DNA of 64,000 bases. Origin: Erigeron canadensis. Its lineage: Eukaryota; Streptophyta; Magnoliopsida; Asterales; Asteraceae. The position numbers and the translations under genes are program-made. Numbering within the stretch: the first letter of the stretch is position 1; each line of letters starts with the position of its first letter. The notes under the pieces were generated by a model that did not search any database, was not told the origin of the DNA, and saw only the letters and a list, made by a program, of their open reading frames with translations. Positions 33,800 through 48,700 of the stretch are shown here, piece after piece. Location: positions 38,422,645-38,486,644 of the forward strand of contig NC_057763.1 in the NCBI RefSeq assembly GCF_010389155.1, written 5' to 3'.

Positions 33800-36700
33800 T
33801 CATGATTCAGCCCGCGGCAACAAAAAACTGAAACCCGAATTGTCACGAACAAGTGGTGGTGGCTCAATATCTGCTATATTGATCTGATCCATGGATTTGG
33901 AGAGATCATCAACCGAAAATGGTATGCTGCACCATTTGACAAGAAATATTCAATTTGATAAGACTGAGGATATGAAGAGTACTGCGAAACAAATACAATA
34001 TAAATTCTTATTGTTCAACCTTGAATCATCATCCAGCAAGAAAGAGCTGCTGACAGCATTATTTGAATCTTCAGTCATCAGCACCCTCATGTTGGAAATT
34101 ACCTGTCAATAAAACATAGATGATATCGTTGACATCTGTCAGAAGGTGTTCTTCAAGGATCGGGTCCATATCTTGATAAGTTGATACCAGAAATGAGTTC
34201 AATATGGGTGATTATCCGAAAAAAAATAATAATAATATATGGTTACTAGGGGAGCCATATCAACCCAATTTTATATGAATGTATTGATTCAGATTATATT
34301 TATCTCTAACAGTCAAACAGAGAAAATAAAATAAATTAGCTTATAACTAATTGAGTTGGATGGTCGGATGTGTTGAGAGTTGATAACTAGCGAGTTAAAT
34401 ATTAAAAAAAATGACAAAAAAGTGTTTCGGGGCAAACCGAACCATGACCATACAAAATTAACCGTTCTGACCCATTCCCGCCCCACCCATTTAGACACGT
34501 ATAATAGTTATGCATGATCATATCGACAAACATACATCTGGAGAAAGGCTATGTGTGCCATATTTATCATCCCAATACATAGTACTGATTCTGTATAGCT
34601 GCTGAATACTAAGAATCTGCAGGTGCAATAGTTTTTGATTAGTTTAAGAAGTATCAATGCCGTTATTTCTCTATATCAATATTAAGATGGGAAGTCGAGG
34701 CTTACTGGGCATAGATCATGACTTATTTCATCCAGTGTCTTCTTTGGCTTTTGATGAATTACCTAAAACCAAGAAATTAAAATTGTTTAGGTACAGCTAG
34801 CAACTTATATTTAGGACAACTCTATAGAGACAAACACTTCGATATAGTATTTTTAAAAAGATTTGAAGAGATAAGATGACCACCAGAGATCTAATATCAT
34901 ATTTGTATAAACAATTAAGAATAAGATGTGGTACCAAGAACCCAATAGCTTGTCGTATGTGCTTGAGCTCATCCCAAGCTGATCCTGCATACTGTAAATT
35001 ATAGATTCCTCCATGTTCAGCAAAAGATATGGAACCACTATGAGAAAATGGAATGGAAAGCAGATTAGATAAAGGAAAGGAAAGTTTGCCTCTTCAGTTG
35101 CTTTGTAGCACCATTGTTCCAATTCAGACAACCCTGCCTTGACATATTCCCCATTGCTGAAAGAGCAGCACTCTCGTCTCAATAAAAGGCTGCATGCATA
35201 GATTAAAATTAATATTTAACGAATTATATGTATAGATAATTAGATATGAACAAGGTTGCACATATGTAAATAAATAGGCATATATCAGAAGATTCTTGTC
35301 TCAGAACCTGTTGAATAATTGTACATTGATGAAAGAAAAAATCTGTGTGAAGATTTTGCGAACCAAAAATGGAGGCACCTACGAAAAAAGGATATGTGAC
35401 AAAGATGAGTGAGGTTCTTAGCGTTCTATGATAAGAACATGAATTTATGAAACATTTCCACATGTTGCTCACAGATTAAGGGGTTAACACTAAAAGAAAA
35501 TGAGACTTCTCACAATTTATCATATGTTGCTTAAAGAAAGAAATGGAATAACTGAAAGTTTATGCCCACGCTTATACGTTCAAAAATAGCCAAAACTTAC
35601 TAGATTAGCTTCCATGGTTAGTGACTTAGTCTTAGTGTCATAACTGACATAAAAACAAAACATTTTCATTGATCCAGATCTTGATGGTTGAGAAATCTAA
35701 ACAAATAAATGAAAGATGTTTATTGCATGATTTAAAACACATTGCTTGTGTCCACTTTCCTAAATCAAATCTTACCAGTTTGGATTAAAAATAGCTAAGG
35801 GATGATCTAGTTCTGTCAACAGAAATTTTCTTTACATATTAAATTTAATCCACAGACTGTCACAATTTATATAAAAAAAACTTAATATCAAAGATTAATT
35901 GTTATCTGAAATTCTGAATTCTTGACTCATGAATGAAGTTTTGCTAATCATACAACTTATCTTAAACACGTTGCTATCTTTCTTTAAATTTTATTTAATT
36001 TTAAATTGCATAAATAATGGTTGTTATCTTGTCCATTAGCATCGCAAACTCTATTATATTCAATATTTTTCGATTTCTTTGACTTTGCTACCTTATTCCT
36101 ATCAGAAGCATGTGGTTAGCCATATGGTAAAAGGAGAAACAAACATGTGAAGGATTAATGCACTGACATTGTTAGATTTCAACATGTTTAAGAAGCATCC
36201 AATGTTGTTGACAATTCCTTGCCAGTGCGCAATCAGAATATCCTGAGAAGCAGCACTTGCCAGTGCTACAGCTGTCCCCTTTAGCAAGTTTGCTCTGGAT
36301 AATCTTGGTGCCTAGACGATTCATTGATAACATTAAAACTTCAACAAATTAATTTGAAAGAGAAAGTATAGTAACTTGCGAATAAATTGAGATTAATTAA
36401 CAGCAAGAGTACCTGAATGCATAATCCAAGCAATGGAGAAATCTCTTTTTTTAAGTTATCACGTATCATCCCATATATTTTTTCAACATATGCTGTTAAT
36501 TGCTGTTTGAAAAGCAGAGCAGGGTATTTGGCTTCAACTTGTTGTAATGTGTCGGATGCACCAGTTGTCTCCCCATCTATTATAGAAATGTTTACACCTT
36601 GTGGAGTTCCACGAAAGCTCTACAAACCATCAAATGTTTGAACGTGTTACATTACATGACTTTTTTCTCTTAGTTTTCTTCCTTGTGTTAATAATTAAAA

Positions 36701-39700
36701 ATAACTTCAAACTCTTGAGTTCAATTTTCTAACCTGAGTCATTCTCCCAAATAATGTAGCTGATGTTGTCCGTCGGTGCGGTGGGGCCCCAGCAGCACCA
36801 CTAGCTTTCAATGTGCGTTGTAAAAGCAGCAACAGCGTTGATGCATTGGATAACCAATATGCCAAGACTTCATTGTTATCTTGTGTCTTCATTCAAAAGG
36901 CAGAATATGTTAAACTATACCACTGATATGTACCCGTAACGCATGAATAAAAATTGATGCAATCCTTACCTCAATCGCTTGGCCTATTGTTTGTATTATA
37001 CGATCAAAAATGCTGGTTTTTTCAGCTTCAAATGATCGCCACTGTCTAAGACATTTGTATATGATGCAAGCAGCAACTGGTCGGCCTTTCGAGAATCCTA
37101 GGGGCTGTGCAATACATCGAAGAAGCAAATCCTGGTATTCCTGCTGTTTCTCATTAAGTGACTTCTGTGGTCTCTCCTCCACGTCATTATCCCTCATTTG
37201 CATTGAAGGGCTGTGAAGATCCTACAAAATTAATAAAAAATGATACCAACATGAGTGGAGTCAATTACGTATATGCATTACAAATTTATAAAACTAGGAG
37301 TAAGATCTGGTATAAGGCACAAATTCATAGAATATATAAATTGTGAATCACGGATAAGGTTTTTGTGATGCACAAGGGCTTATCCGTGCTTCATAAGGTG
37401 CGTTTTGGATAAAAATGTTCATCGTATTGAAACCCTCTTTACGTGAATGACTTAATGTGTTAACTTTCCTCGGAAACTGCTTGCTGTCCAAGTATATGGA
37501 GCCGGTAGGAATCGAAAACCAAACAGAAACAAGTATTAAAGCCTTTCTTTACTTAACTTGAAGAAACTTAAACTTACCACAGACTGAGCTTTTATACTTT
37601 CCGTCCTCTGTCATTGCTCGAAGGGGAAAAAAAAGAGAGATGTGAGTATTAGAATTATATCCTTAAAAAGTAAATGTGGAGTCTTATGAGTACCCTTATC
37701 GATTTTGATCGTGCTGCCTGTAGTTTTGTATTTTGTGCCATTGTTAAAGCCTGTTGACGAAGAACCTTGTTTTCTGACTCTATATTGGTGAGCTTCTCCT
37801 CAAGCCTGACAAGGACAATTTAAATTGTAACTGTTGAGGTAAGATTTATAGGCTTGAGCAATCTAGATTGCAATTAAAAAATAATCATGGTAAGTCTGAG
37901 CTGAAATTTACAGATAATTAAGTTTTCAGTAAAGCACCATGCCAGCAAACAAAGCCCGATATACAAAAGTAGCAGGATATATATGTTACACAATGGATAA
38001 ATGGGATCAGCCAGCAGTTGACATGATAAATTTACCTCAATGATGTTAAAATGTTCGAGAAGAACAACACTCTATTCAACTATAAAGGTAAAGAAAACCA
38101 AATTGTCCCTGCTAATCCACCACAATATTCTAAAAAGTGCACAAAATGGAGCCTATAAACCAAGAAGCATCTGGCCTTTTAATGTGCTAAATTACATACA
38201 TACAGTAGACCGTATGATGTCTATTTGAATGCTTACCTATACTTGTTCATGAACCTGTTGATTGAGTAAGTAATGACTATGATGTTAGCTAATCAACAAG
38301 GAATCTTTTCTCAAGACCTGATGCATATAGCTAGGTTCTGGCAGAAAATGCAAAAACAACCAGGAATTGCTCGCTAAATAAGCACATAATTTGACCACAT
38401 ACTTGCGTTAATGTAACGAGATTTTGATATCATATGTAAATCATGATAATTATCTTCCATAAGCTAGATTGACTAAATACATTTGTGAGAGGAACATATA
38501 GACCAGATAGAGTCATGAAGTTAAATCATCCACTAAAGATTTAAATTCTGTGTAACTGTGTATCTTTAAAAACATTATTTTGAAAAGCATGGTTGAGGAG
38601 TGCTCAACGGTCACACCATGAGATAAGTACTTGTAGTAGGCGTGTCAAACATAGTGCTGGAAATGGCTCTAGAATTCCCAAGGGTATCTCAACTTAATGA
38701 GTAAGAGCCCGTATCTTGCTTATATTCATGAAAAAAAATTTAATCTTACTTATGATTCACATTTAAAATAGTACATGCCAGGGGTGTCTCAAGGGTAAAG
38801 CTGCTAAAGAGCCAGTCTATATTTGAGTGCTCAGTTTTTTACTTTGAGGTGAGTTGTAAATAGACAAGACAAAAGTGTAGCTAAGCTCTATAACGGGCGA
38901 GTTGTAAGTAGATAAGACAAAAGTGTATCTAAGCTCTATAATGGGCGAGTTATAAGTAGATAAAACCCTATTTCATAAATTCTATTTATGCCTTTAAAAT
39001 GCTGAGACGCCCCTGGTAGATGCAAATCTTTTTACTATGATAAAGTTAGCTGTAACAATACCTAGTCAAAGATTCCTGAAGTTGATTAGCCCGGTTTACA
39101 GTTTCTTCCAACTTCAGCTGCTTACTTTCACTTGATTCAACGGCTTCAGCACACTTCTTTTCAGATTCATCAGCTCGTTTTGTCTGTGATTCTAACAAAC
39201 TCTGTATTCATATAAGATGAGGTTATAGATTAGATTGACAGTGAGGGAACTAAAGAGAGGACGTGGAAGAGAAAAAAATTAAATTCTGGTATGGTTTCAT
39301 ACAAGATGGAATGAACCAGCCAGAAATAATAAAATTTCTCACATCTGTATTCAGTATGAAACACTTCATCTTGCAGGTCAGAAAGGGGTACTAATTGCCA
39401 TTCAGTTTGTTGCTAATAATAGTTATAACCTTATCCTAAATCCCATCAAAACATAATCAACATGGTGGATCAAGACTTCAAAAATTTTTTATTTGGTAAA
39501 TTATGTGATAAAAATTGAGTAAAAGTCACTAGCATTTCAATTCTTTATCTAGTAAAACTACAATTTGCATACTTCAAAAACTAATGGAATTTCGTATGTC
39601 CATGCCAGTTCACATACAACCTCAAGTAAGAGATTGTGATTGTAAAACGAATCTCTAAGTAGCAACATAGCTTAGTCATATAACAAGAGACAACTACTTC

Positions 39701-42700
39701 AGAACCTTATTCATAGTCCAGGTGGCAAACAAGCAGGTCAAAGAATTAACTACATGTCCATGCTGACAAACACTTGTTGGTTGAAAAGGGCAAACGCAAG
39801 TATGCTGTTCCCTTCGTTAATGTCTTCTAAAAAGTTTTCAATGTCAGTTTTATTTCATATCTCGGTAAGACTCGAGTATTTTAAGTTACTTTTGCATAAG
39901 TCCATATTGATATATAGAAAAGTTATCAAATCATAGGTTAATGTTGTGAACTTAAATTTAATGCTAAACATCTCCCATCAGACTGAAGAGGCTAGCATGT
40001 TACATCCGCTGTAATTGCTTAAAACAAAGTCAAATGACCATGTTGCAAGAGACTTCCTTTTTTCTGAGAGAACTGTAGCCTGTAGGTATCACTGTCACAG
40101 AAAATGGCATATAGCATAAAACACCATAAGACCAAAGGCCTTTGGCCTAGCGGCATTTGTGGTGGCCCATCAACCAATTGGTTTTGGGTTCAAGTCGTTC
40201 AAGTCCCATATTAGACAAATGTGAATAATTTTGTGGTGTGTAACATTTGTTTTTCAAAAATAAGTAGGTAAAATCTAATAAAGCACCATCAGTTATCGCA
40301 CCAATATATTGTTGAAGTAGGCCAACCACAAACACCACCTTGTAGTCTATATGCCTCGCATATACACAGACAGGATTAAAGAGAGAGAGAGAGAGAGAAT
40401 TTCTGGGAAACCAACATTACCTTCAAATTTTCTACTTCAGCACTCAATTTGTCAATCTTTTCTGTGTCTTCCACGTGAATTGGCTCAGCTTCTTTCACAA
40501 TAGCCGATGCTTCTTCTATCGCTTTCTGAGCAGATTCGCGCTCCTTGGTAAGCAATTCATTAGTTTCATCGACTTTAGCCTGCATGGCTTGCAGGGAGTT
40601 CTGCAATTTTAAAATTTCTTGTCCTTTTGCTTCTTCCAAGTCAGTCTGCACAGTGCGGCATTCTCATTTTGTCAGAAGTCTAACATAATGATGTTATGTA
40701 TTTGGTAGAACAAGTACAATTACAGTCCACTACATGTCTAACACATAATGGACTATAGAATACTGATTTGATTCGGTTAGATAAACTTGTAGATTTTGTA
40801 AACGTGCATGAAAAGCAACTTATCTTTGCTTTAAACTAACATTACCTTCAAACGCTTTTCTAACTGTAAACGCCAAGTGAGATCTTCCACTTGCGCCTGA
40901 AGCTTATCCTTTGCTTCCTGGAGGGCACCTGTTTCCCTTGCAGCCTATATATATAATAATGAGAAACTAACAACATAAATATTGTTGCAGGGGACTTTTA
41001 GTATATATGGGTGGGGAAAATTATAGAGTAACTAAGGTTTCTAAAGTGAGCATTGAACCAAGGAAAAAGAAATTATCAAATCATTAAATAAAAGAACATT
41101 TTAACAGTTTCTTAAGGCATACAAAATCTCAAAACTTTTCATTTAATAAGAAGACATAAAACTCAATCACTTAAATTATGAATTAAACCACTATTTATAG
41201 TTCGGTTGGGAGATCAAGACAATTTAGTAAAAGAGTAAATTGGCCTAAGTAAATAATAAGAATGATTCAATAGTCCCAAATACCCAGTATTTAACAAGGG
41301 CTTAACACTGCTAATAGACCAAGCAGCGTATATAATGCACATATTTTCTCACATGATTTTCAGTTTTTCTCCATGTGGCCATCAACACCCATCGTACTCA
41401 CTCTTTCACATATGGAACTCTATCTAACTCACATAATTCGCTCTCTGTTAACTCCCTTTCATACTTTATCAAGTTCAAGTTAAATCAATACCTTTTGCTT
41501 TAAAAAGAAACCATGTTATGGAACGCAATAACAGCGAATATATCGAAAAAATGTTTAACTTGTGTCCTATATGACTTTCAACAGATGCATGTGTTTATAC
41601 GAGAAGGTATTTTACTGAGACTGTAATAATGCAGTAATTCACATTAAAATTTAAGTTAACAAATCTTTATTAATATCACCTTGATAATGGAGTGTCGGCC
41701 TTAATTTAACCAAAAAAAGCATAAGAACATAACATATATTCATGAAAGTTGAATTTAAAAATAATGCATGAGAGAAACGAACCATCTTAAGCTTCCGAAG
41801 CTCTCTCCTAGCAACTCTCCCTCTCCATCGGGTTTGTGTAACAATTGCTGACCTCATCAGTCTCTTATAGTATTTAAAGTCTCTATGACGATGCCAATTT
41901 GCCTGCAAGCATTAACGAATTAGAGAAAATGGAAAATATTTTGAATTTGTATGCAATATGTCGATACCAGGTACTGACTTGCACAAGAATGGCCGCCTTA
42001 GTTGTTTTCTTATGTCTGAGCTCATTACGAGCAGCCATCGCTCGCAAACCTGTCTGGAGAACAGTGACTGAGAACTTGAGTCTGTTGTACGCCATCCAAA
42101 ATGAGTGTCGCCGATAATTCTTCTGTATTTTTAATGAAGCAGCCTGCCTTTTCATGTGTTCGAACAATTTAGTACCAAGCTTTCCTAGTAGAAACAACCG
42201 AAAGAAAGGGTTAGTGGAATTAATTACAAGATAAATGAAAGAAACCCTATGCAGGCAAGCATGCACAAAAAAGAAAATGCAATTTTATATGCTACATGAT
42301 ATATTTCTAAAAATATGCCAAAAATCATCGCATTACACAAAAAAGTATTTCATGTGGTGAAGTTATCTAAAAGACAAACCTCTGCACAGAGATTGCATCG
42401 AAATTGAAGCTTTCCTCAAAGAAAGAAAACGATTCCTAGCGATGTGAGTTCTTATCTTTCTTTGAATTTTCTTGGCAGCAGTATTGAGTTTTTGAGCTCT
42501 CCGTGCATCTAGTTCTGCCATCTGACCAGCCCTAAGGAAAACTTTTGTTTTACCTATCTGCCAAAACATTCATATAACTATTTAAGCGCAGGGAAATTTG
42601 AGATAAAGTTAAAAACTGTTTACAAACAAGAAAACTATGCAGAATCCTTCTCGTGACCAGTCTTTTTTAGTTTTTGAAAAGGGATGAAACAGTTGACGGA

Positions 42701-45700
42701 ATAGAGAAAATAAATAAGAAAAAGAATTTTAGCATGTGCTATGGCCATAGATTTTCTCTGATCATGTATATAATCCCTGAATTTGTTAATCTCCTATCTT
42801 ATGTGGATAGAACTAACTTGAAATGAATCTAACCACCTATCAGATTTATTATTAACACTGGAATATCTTAAGCTGTTGTCCGTCTAGCTACTGGTTATCT
42901 CTTGTGTTCACTTGCAAGTCAAGATACGAATAGTCTGCAAATAAGAAATTATGAGTGTATATGAACATATTAGATTGGTAATCTCAAGCAACAGTTGTCT
43001 AATTAACTTACTTCAGAAGGTCAAAGGAGAGAATAAGAAAGATAAAATTGCTCGAGAACATTAACTAATTGGTCAAAGCAAATGAAGAAAAACCTTTGGT
43101 GAAGACTTATGACATGACAATGTTTAGATCCTCGGACACTATGGCATGCCAATAGATACAACAGTTCAACCCATGTAATGTTCTGCTAAACTATGAAGGC
43201 ATTGACACCCTGGTCCATCTATTAAGCTTGTCACTATCATTTTACCTACTCATTACAACTTGAAAAGGAAAAAGGTGCCAGATGGCGAGAAATGATAAAG
43301 TCAAATATATTGATGCATGATCATAACAACAGAACTGACCATCAATCTCATATTTCTTGTCAAGGATAATCAAGTTAATTAAAAGTGAAACAGATAATAG
43401 GAATCGTGACTATAAATAAAAAATGTAAGCTCCTCCCTCCGCTCCCTCTATAAGCAGGGAAAAGCTATGTTACCTGAGAACCCTCAAGCCCCATCTTGTC
43501 AATAATCTTTTTACATGCATCCTTTGCGTCAAGACTGATGACATAAGTAACAAAATCAGTGGAAGTAACAAAGTCAGTGTAATAACCAATGCATTGTTCT
43601 AGTAAAGATAAAACAATGACTTTTACTTACTTCCCTCCCAAAACCTCTGGCGCAAGAAGGCTGAATCTATTGAGGAAATCAAAAAAACTCTTGCGAGTCG
43701 GGTATCCAGCCATACTTATACGGATTGCCTCTAGAACACCCTTCATGATGAGTAAAAAGCCCTCTACGTGAGATCAAGATTTATTAAAAGAAGTTGGAAT
43801 ATTGGTACTTCAAGTTCACTCACCCCACAACGTAATTGTTGCATGATGTTGGCATTCTCAAATATGGAGGGTTTAAGAAGATTATTTGGCTTCACACATC
43901 TAATATAATGGGGTTCTGTAGAATTCAGAGTTTCCATCAATGATTGAAGTTGTAGCTGCATAAAAAGAACAATATCAGACATTTTCTCAAAGTGAAAATT
44001 TCCAAGTTATTGGCATCATTTATGATCTATCTATCCTCTAGTTTTCTTCCATTCTTTTTGGAGATGCCATGGTCTATGAGTATGCTCCATTTAATTAATT
44101 TATTTCTAAAAGCCAAGCCTGCTGTAGGCAGTGGCGGATCTAGAATTAGAAATTAGGAGGGTCCTTGAAAACCTTGATTTGATGACTTGCTTGAGACAAA
44201 GAAAACGGGTTGGGTTGGGTTGGGTAGAAAACAAAAAATGAATTTGATAATATTAATAAATAGTTAAATTCAGTAAATTTTCATAAACATTTATTTTCTA
44301 TAATTCTTAATCTTCTCTACTATTTGAAATATATTTTTTTGCAAGGAGAGTCCAAAGACCCCCTTAAAGTGAATGTGGGGCTGTAGGAATATGTCACGAG
44401 AAAACTTACTTTAAAGCGAGAGCCTATAGATGAAAATTTCGCAGATTTATTTGAAGATTTATTTGTCTCCTCAGGGACCGGAGGGAACAGTCCAGCTACA
44501 AAGGAGCACTTTGAAGCCATCAACAAATCTTGATGTTCAGGAACCACATAATCTTTGTTTTTGTCCAGAAATAGTTCAGATTGATATTGAACCTGAATAC
44601 AAACATAAAGCGAATACTTCAGGTTTGGGCAAAAACTAGCAACTATGTACATAGCAGATATCAAAGGTTTATTTACCTCTCCAGCATAATGAGAAACAAT
44701 GAAATCACTCCGAGCCAACTTGGGCTTGATAAAACGTGGGTGACTTTTAAATGTCTGATAAAGTTTCTGTGAAAATGTTTCGTGGGTTGACTTTGGAAAC
44801 ATACTGTAAACACAATAAACATCGTAAGATAAGAGAAGGCTAATTTGGCATTGCAGACTAAGCTGTAATAAAATATTCCGTTCCTAGACCCCCACCCCCT
44901 TTGCAAGTAAATGCATAGGAAACTGAAACAAGATATATATCTGTGTATGTATGAACTGTAAAACACAGCGTACCAGGCTTCATCAAGGAGAGCAATAATT
45001 CCACCAGGTTTCTGCAAATGTAATCTAAGGTTACTTTGGATTGCAGGCTATACAATATGTCAATAATCCGTGTATATAGTAATGATCACATATATGACAT
45101 TTCTTACTGATAAATAGATGTCGGACCTGGCAATAAGATGAACTAAATAGCACAACAATAAATATCAGTTATGCTGGGTTTTTTATAAAAAAAAGGGTAA
45201 GTTATATTGGTTTAAATTACTTTATTATAGATAGAATTATCGAGTAAACGAAAGGACAGCAGGGATAGTGACTGTGCATCAGTATTGTCATGGAAAGGTA
45301 TATACTATCAATAAGAAAGCTTCATTTCTCAATTTTCTAGCAGACGGGCCAATACAGTATCATGTCAAGGAGGGTCCTCTTTTGTTGGACCCTGTCTTGC
45401 TTTTAAAGACAAAGAAGAATGCAGTCATGACTATATACATACAAATAATCAAATGGGCTATATTAAAACATACAATGTGTATTCAATTTAACAATGGATG
45501 ATCTAACTGTTGCATGACAATTTAACAAAGGCCACCCATATTTAAACCATGACAATCCTTCCCTAGTCACTATAAATTAATCGCTTGGCCAAATAGATAT
45601 GTTATGAAGCTCTTTGGCCACTAAGTCAACACTACTGTATGCTTAGAGATAATTTCACAATATCAAGACAATAAGGAAGTTATGTGAACCTTTTCAATAA

Positions 45701-48700
45701 GTTCTAGGACATCTTTATTATCTACAAATTCTATGTAGCTCCAGTCAATCTGCTCTTTGGTATATTCCTCTTGCTCCATCTTGAACACATGCTATATGAA
45801 CCAAAAAGAACAATAAACATCAGAGATATCTTCAAAAGAAAAGGACAATTACCAATTATATCAACAAAATCCTGGAAGTCACACCTGATTGAAATGCTGT
45901 TGAAGCTTCTCATTGGTGAAATTAATACAAAATTGTTCAAAACTGCACAAAACAACTCTTGTTGATCATAATCAAGTTATTGAAAACGCTTTGTTAAAAA
46001 TGAGTTTTCCAGCGAATCAGATTTTACCTATTTTGCTTAAAGCTTTCAAAACCATAGATGTCAAGAACACCAATCAAAGATTTTGAATTTGGATCTTGCC
46101 CAATAGACATATTAATTTTATCAACTAACCTGCAGAGTTTAATCATCATAAACCTTTAGAAGCACAATAGTGATTCAAAATAATTTAATAGATGCCCACA
46201 GAACAATGTACTAAGAAAATACAATCTGCAAATGCAAGGTAAATCCAACTCCCAGAAAAGGCTCAAAGTACCAGTCAAATAAACGGGAATATAATGTCTT
46301 GGCCAAACCATCTCTGCTAGTAGTTGCCGCTTCAGGATTAAGACTTCTTTTAATAACTTCTTCTGGGGTAACCATAACACGTTTTAGTAGTGCATCCTCC
46401 AGCGCAGCACGATCACACCTGCAAATTATAAAGGATAAATACCCAAATACACACATATATCTAGACACACATATAAATCTACCAATGAAAGTAACATTAG
46501 AAAAGTGTAAGTTCAAAACTAACATGAGTAGCTCTGCGGTCGTCTGCAAATGAAATTTCGATTTGTCATCTTTCAAGAGTGATGAATCAACCTCTTTTCC
46601 TTTGACAAATTGAACATTACCAAGATGAAGAATTGCAGCTACAAGTCTAAAAATTGCTTCCTGGAAGATACAAAGTAGGGGAACATGTTATTGCAGTTTC
46701 TATTAGTATTGCACCAAATCACAGAAAGACACAGTATGAAGATCCTAAGACCTGATCTTGGTCACTTATTCCAACAACATCCATGGCTCTTCTAGTCGCA
46801 AGATAATCTTGAGCTTCATTTACACCAACAAGTTGGTAGCAATTTGATTGATTGAGATAGTGAAATGTTTTAGGTTCTCCCAATTTATATTTCTCCACTT
46901 CCTGAAAATTTTGAAAAGAGTTTAGCATTCATAATCAGCTAAAAATGAGCAGTGCATGTAAATGTACCTCCTGAGGTGCTGCACATAGAAGATAAAAACA
47001 GTGATAGTTGCGCTCAGGATCAGAAATCTGGCAAACACGAGATCTTTCAAGGAGGTATGTTCGGATGGCTGCTCCAGATATTCTTCCATGTTTATCAAAC
47101 TGAATCTCAACAAACTTTCCGAAACGACTGCAATGAGGATGGATCGAAGCATCAAAAATCCTCACTGAATAAAAGGAATTAAAATTTCTGTTGTAATAAA
47201 ATTAGGGTACCGCACCTTGAGTTATTGTTTCTTACAGTTTTTGCATTTCCGAATGCTTCCAAAACTGGATTTGACTGAGGTAAAACATTTAATCAAGAGA
47301 GTTAAATAAGTTGCCAGTTAGAAATAGAAAGAAAATAAGTCCAAGCCTGCATAATTTCATTTAGACAGTTTTTGGAGAGCGACTACTAGGAGCCTTATCA
47401 TCTATTCCTGCTCAGATTTTTGGATAAGTGGTTAGTTGGCTACTTGAAGCCTTATCATCTATACAAGTGCAGATAATGACAGATATGTCACAATAGACAT
47501 CTCAAATTTAATGGAATGATATATACAAAAATGGGAATGAAAGCAGTACTTGCTCCACAAAAATGAGTGAATCCCTCTTAGATATGATGTTTCTAAATAT
47601 GACTGACATCTGAAGGTAGCCAGGTTTTACATGACATCTACCAACCCAATAAGTCTACCTGGATATCCCAACATTGAGTTATTTTCCTGGCTTGTGGTTT
47701 GAATGTTTGATATATACAATATCCCTGACTACTAATCAAATCATGGCCGGGTATGAAAACCTAACAGGGGTCCATTATCAATTGAAAACCAATGTCAGTT
47801 TTGGTAAAAAAAAAAAAAAAAAGAAGCAAGGGCCCACAGTAATTCACACTACATAGCTACTTCAGAGCTTAGGCCACGGTTATAGTTGTTGCATGCTACT
47901 TGTCATCCTCTCCTTCCAATATAATCATTGCATCAGGTCTTTTATGCATATGGGTCTCAATTAAAGGAATCAATATGTAGTTTACTTTTGTTAGTAACGA
48001 ATCTGTGCATTACCTAAATGAGCTAGTTAATTGCTAGTTACTTTAGAGCATGTATATTTCAGTAAATCATTACAAAATATATAAGACATAGAGATCTTAC
48101 TTCTAGAACTTGTTGTTCAACTGTCCGTCCTTCGGTGCCTTTACGACCACCCAAATAGGCAAGATAGCGCATTAGCATTTTAGTAGTCTCAGTCTTACCG
48201 GCCCCACTTTCACCACTAACCAAGATCGAGTTGCTTTTCCCTTCCTTAACCATTGCCCTGATTCATCTCAAGTAAAAATGTTTACATAGTCACAAATATG
48301 TTAAGTTTTCATACTGCAAATGAAAAGGAGATTACCTGAAAGCAACGTCTGCAATCGCAAAAACATGAGGACTTAGTTCCCCCAATGGTGCTCCTTTGTA
48401 TTGTTCCATCATATGAGTTTCATACAAGTGAGGCAATCTTTGAAATGGGTTAATGGCAATGAGGATATTCCCGGTATAAGTCTGCCATGATATCAGAGTA
48501 TTATACAACTTTACCATAGGCCAGAGCCATATAAGTTCCTTTTTTCCCTTGGAAAATTAACAACAAAGAGAAAGATGAATTGGACATAGAGAATCTCCTT
48601 ACATAGATTTCATTGAGTTGAAATCTGGTCGATAGATTTTGCAGTACTCCAGGTTCATGCAAATAAGAAAGCTTGGTCATGTCATCAACTCCACCAGCAG

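Noticed and set aside
43631..43740. Possible frameshift in the myosin exon at a T run
   Set aside because: Careful recount gives seven consecutive A on the plus strand, so the frame ([10 protein letters not shown]) is intact.
44974..45011. Match to the plant miR166 sequence (ACCAGGCTTCAT)
   Set aside because: The match is partial and falls in a myosin coding exon (ALLDEA); there is no foldback around it.
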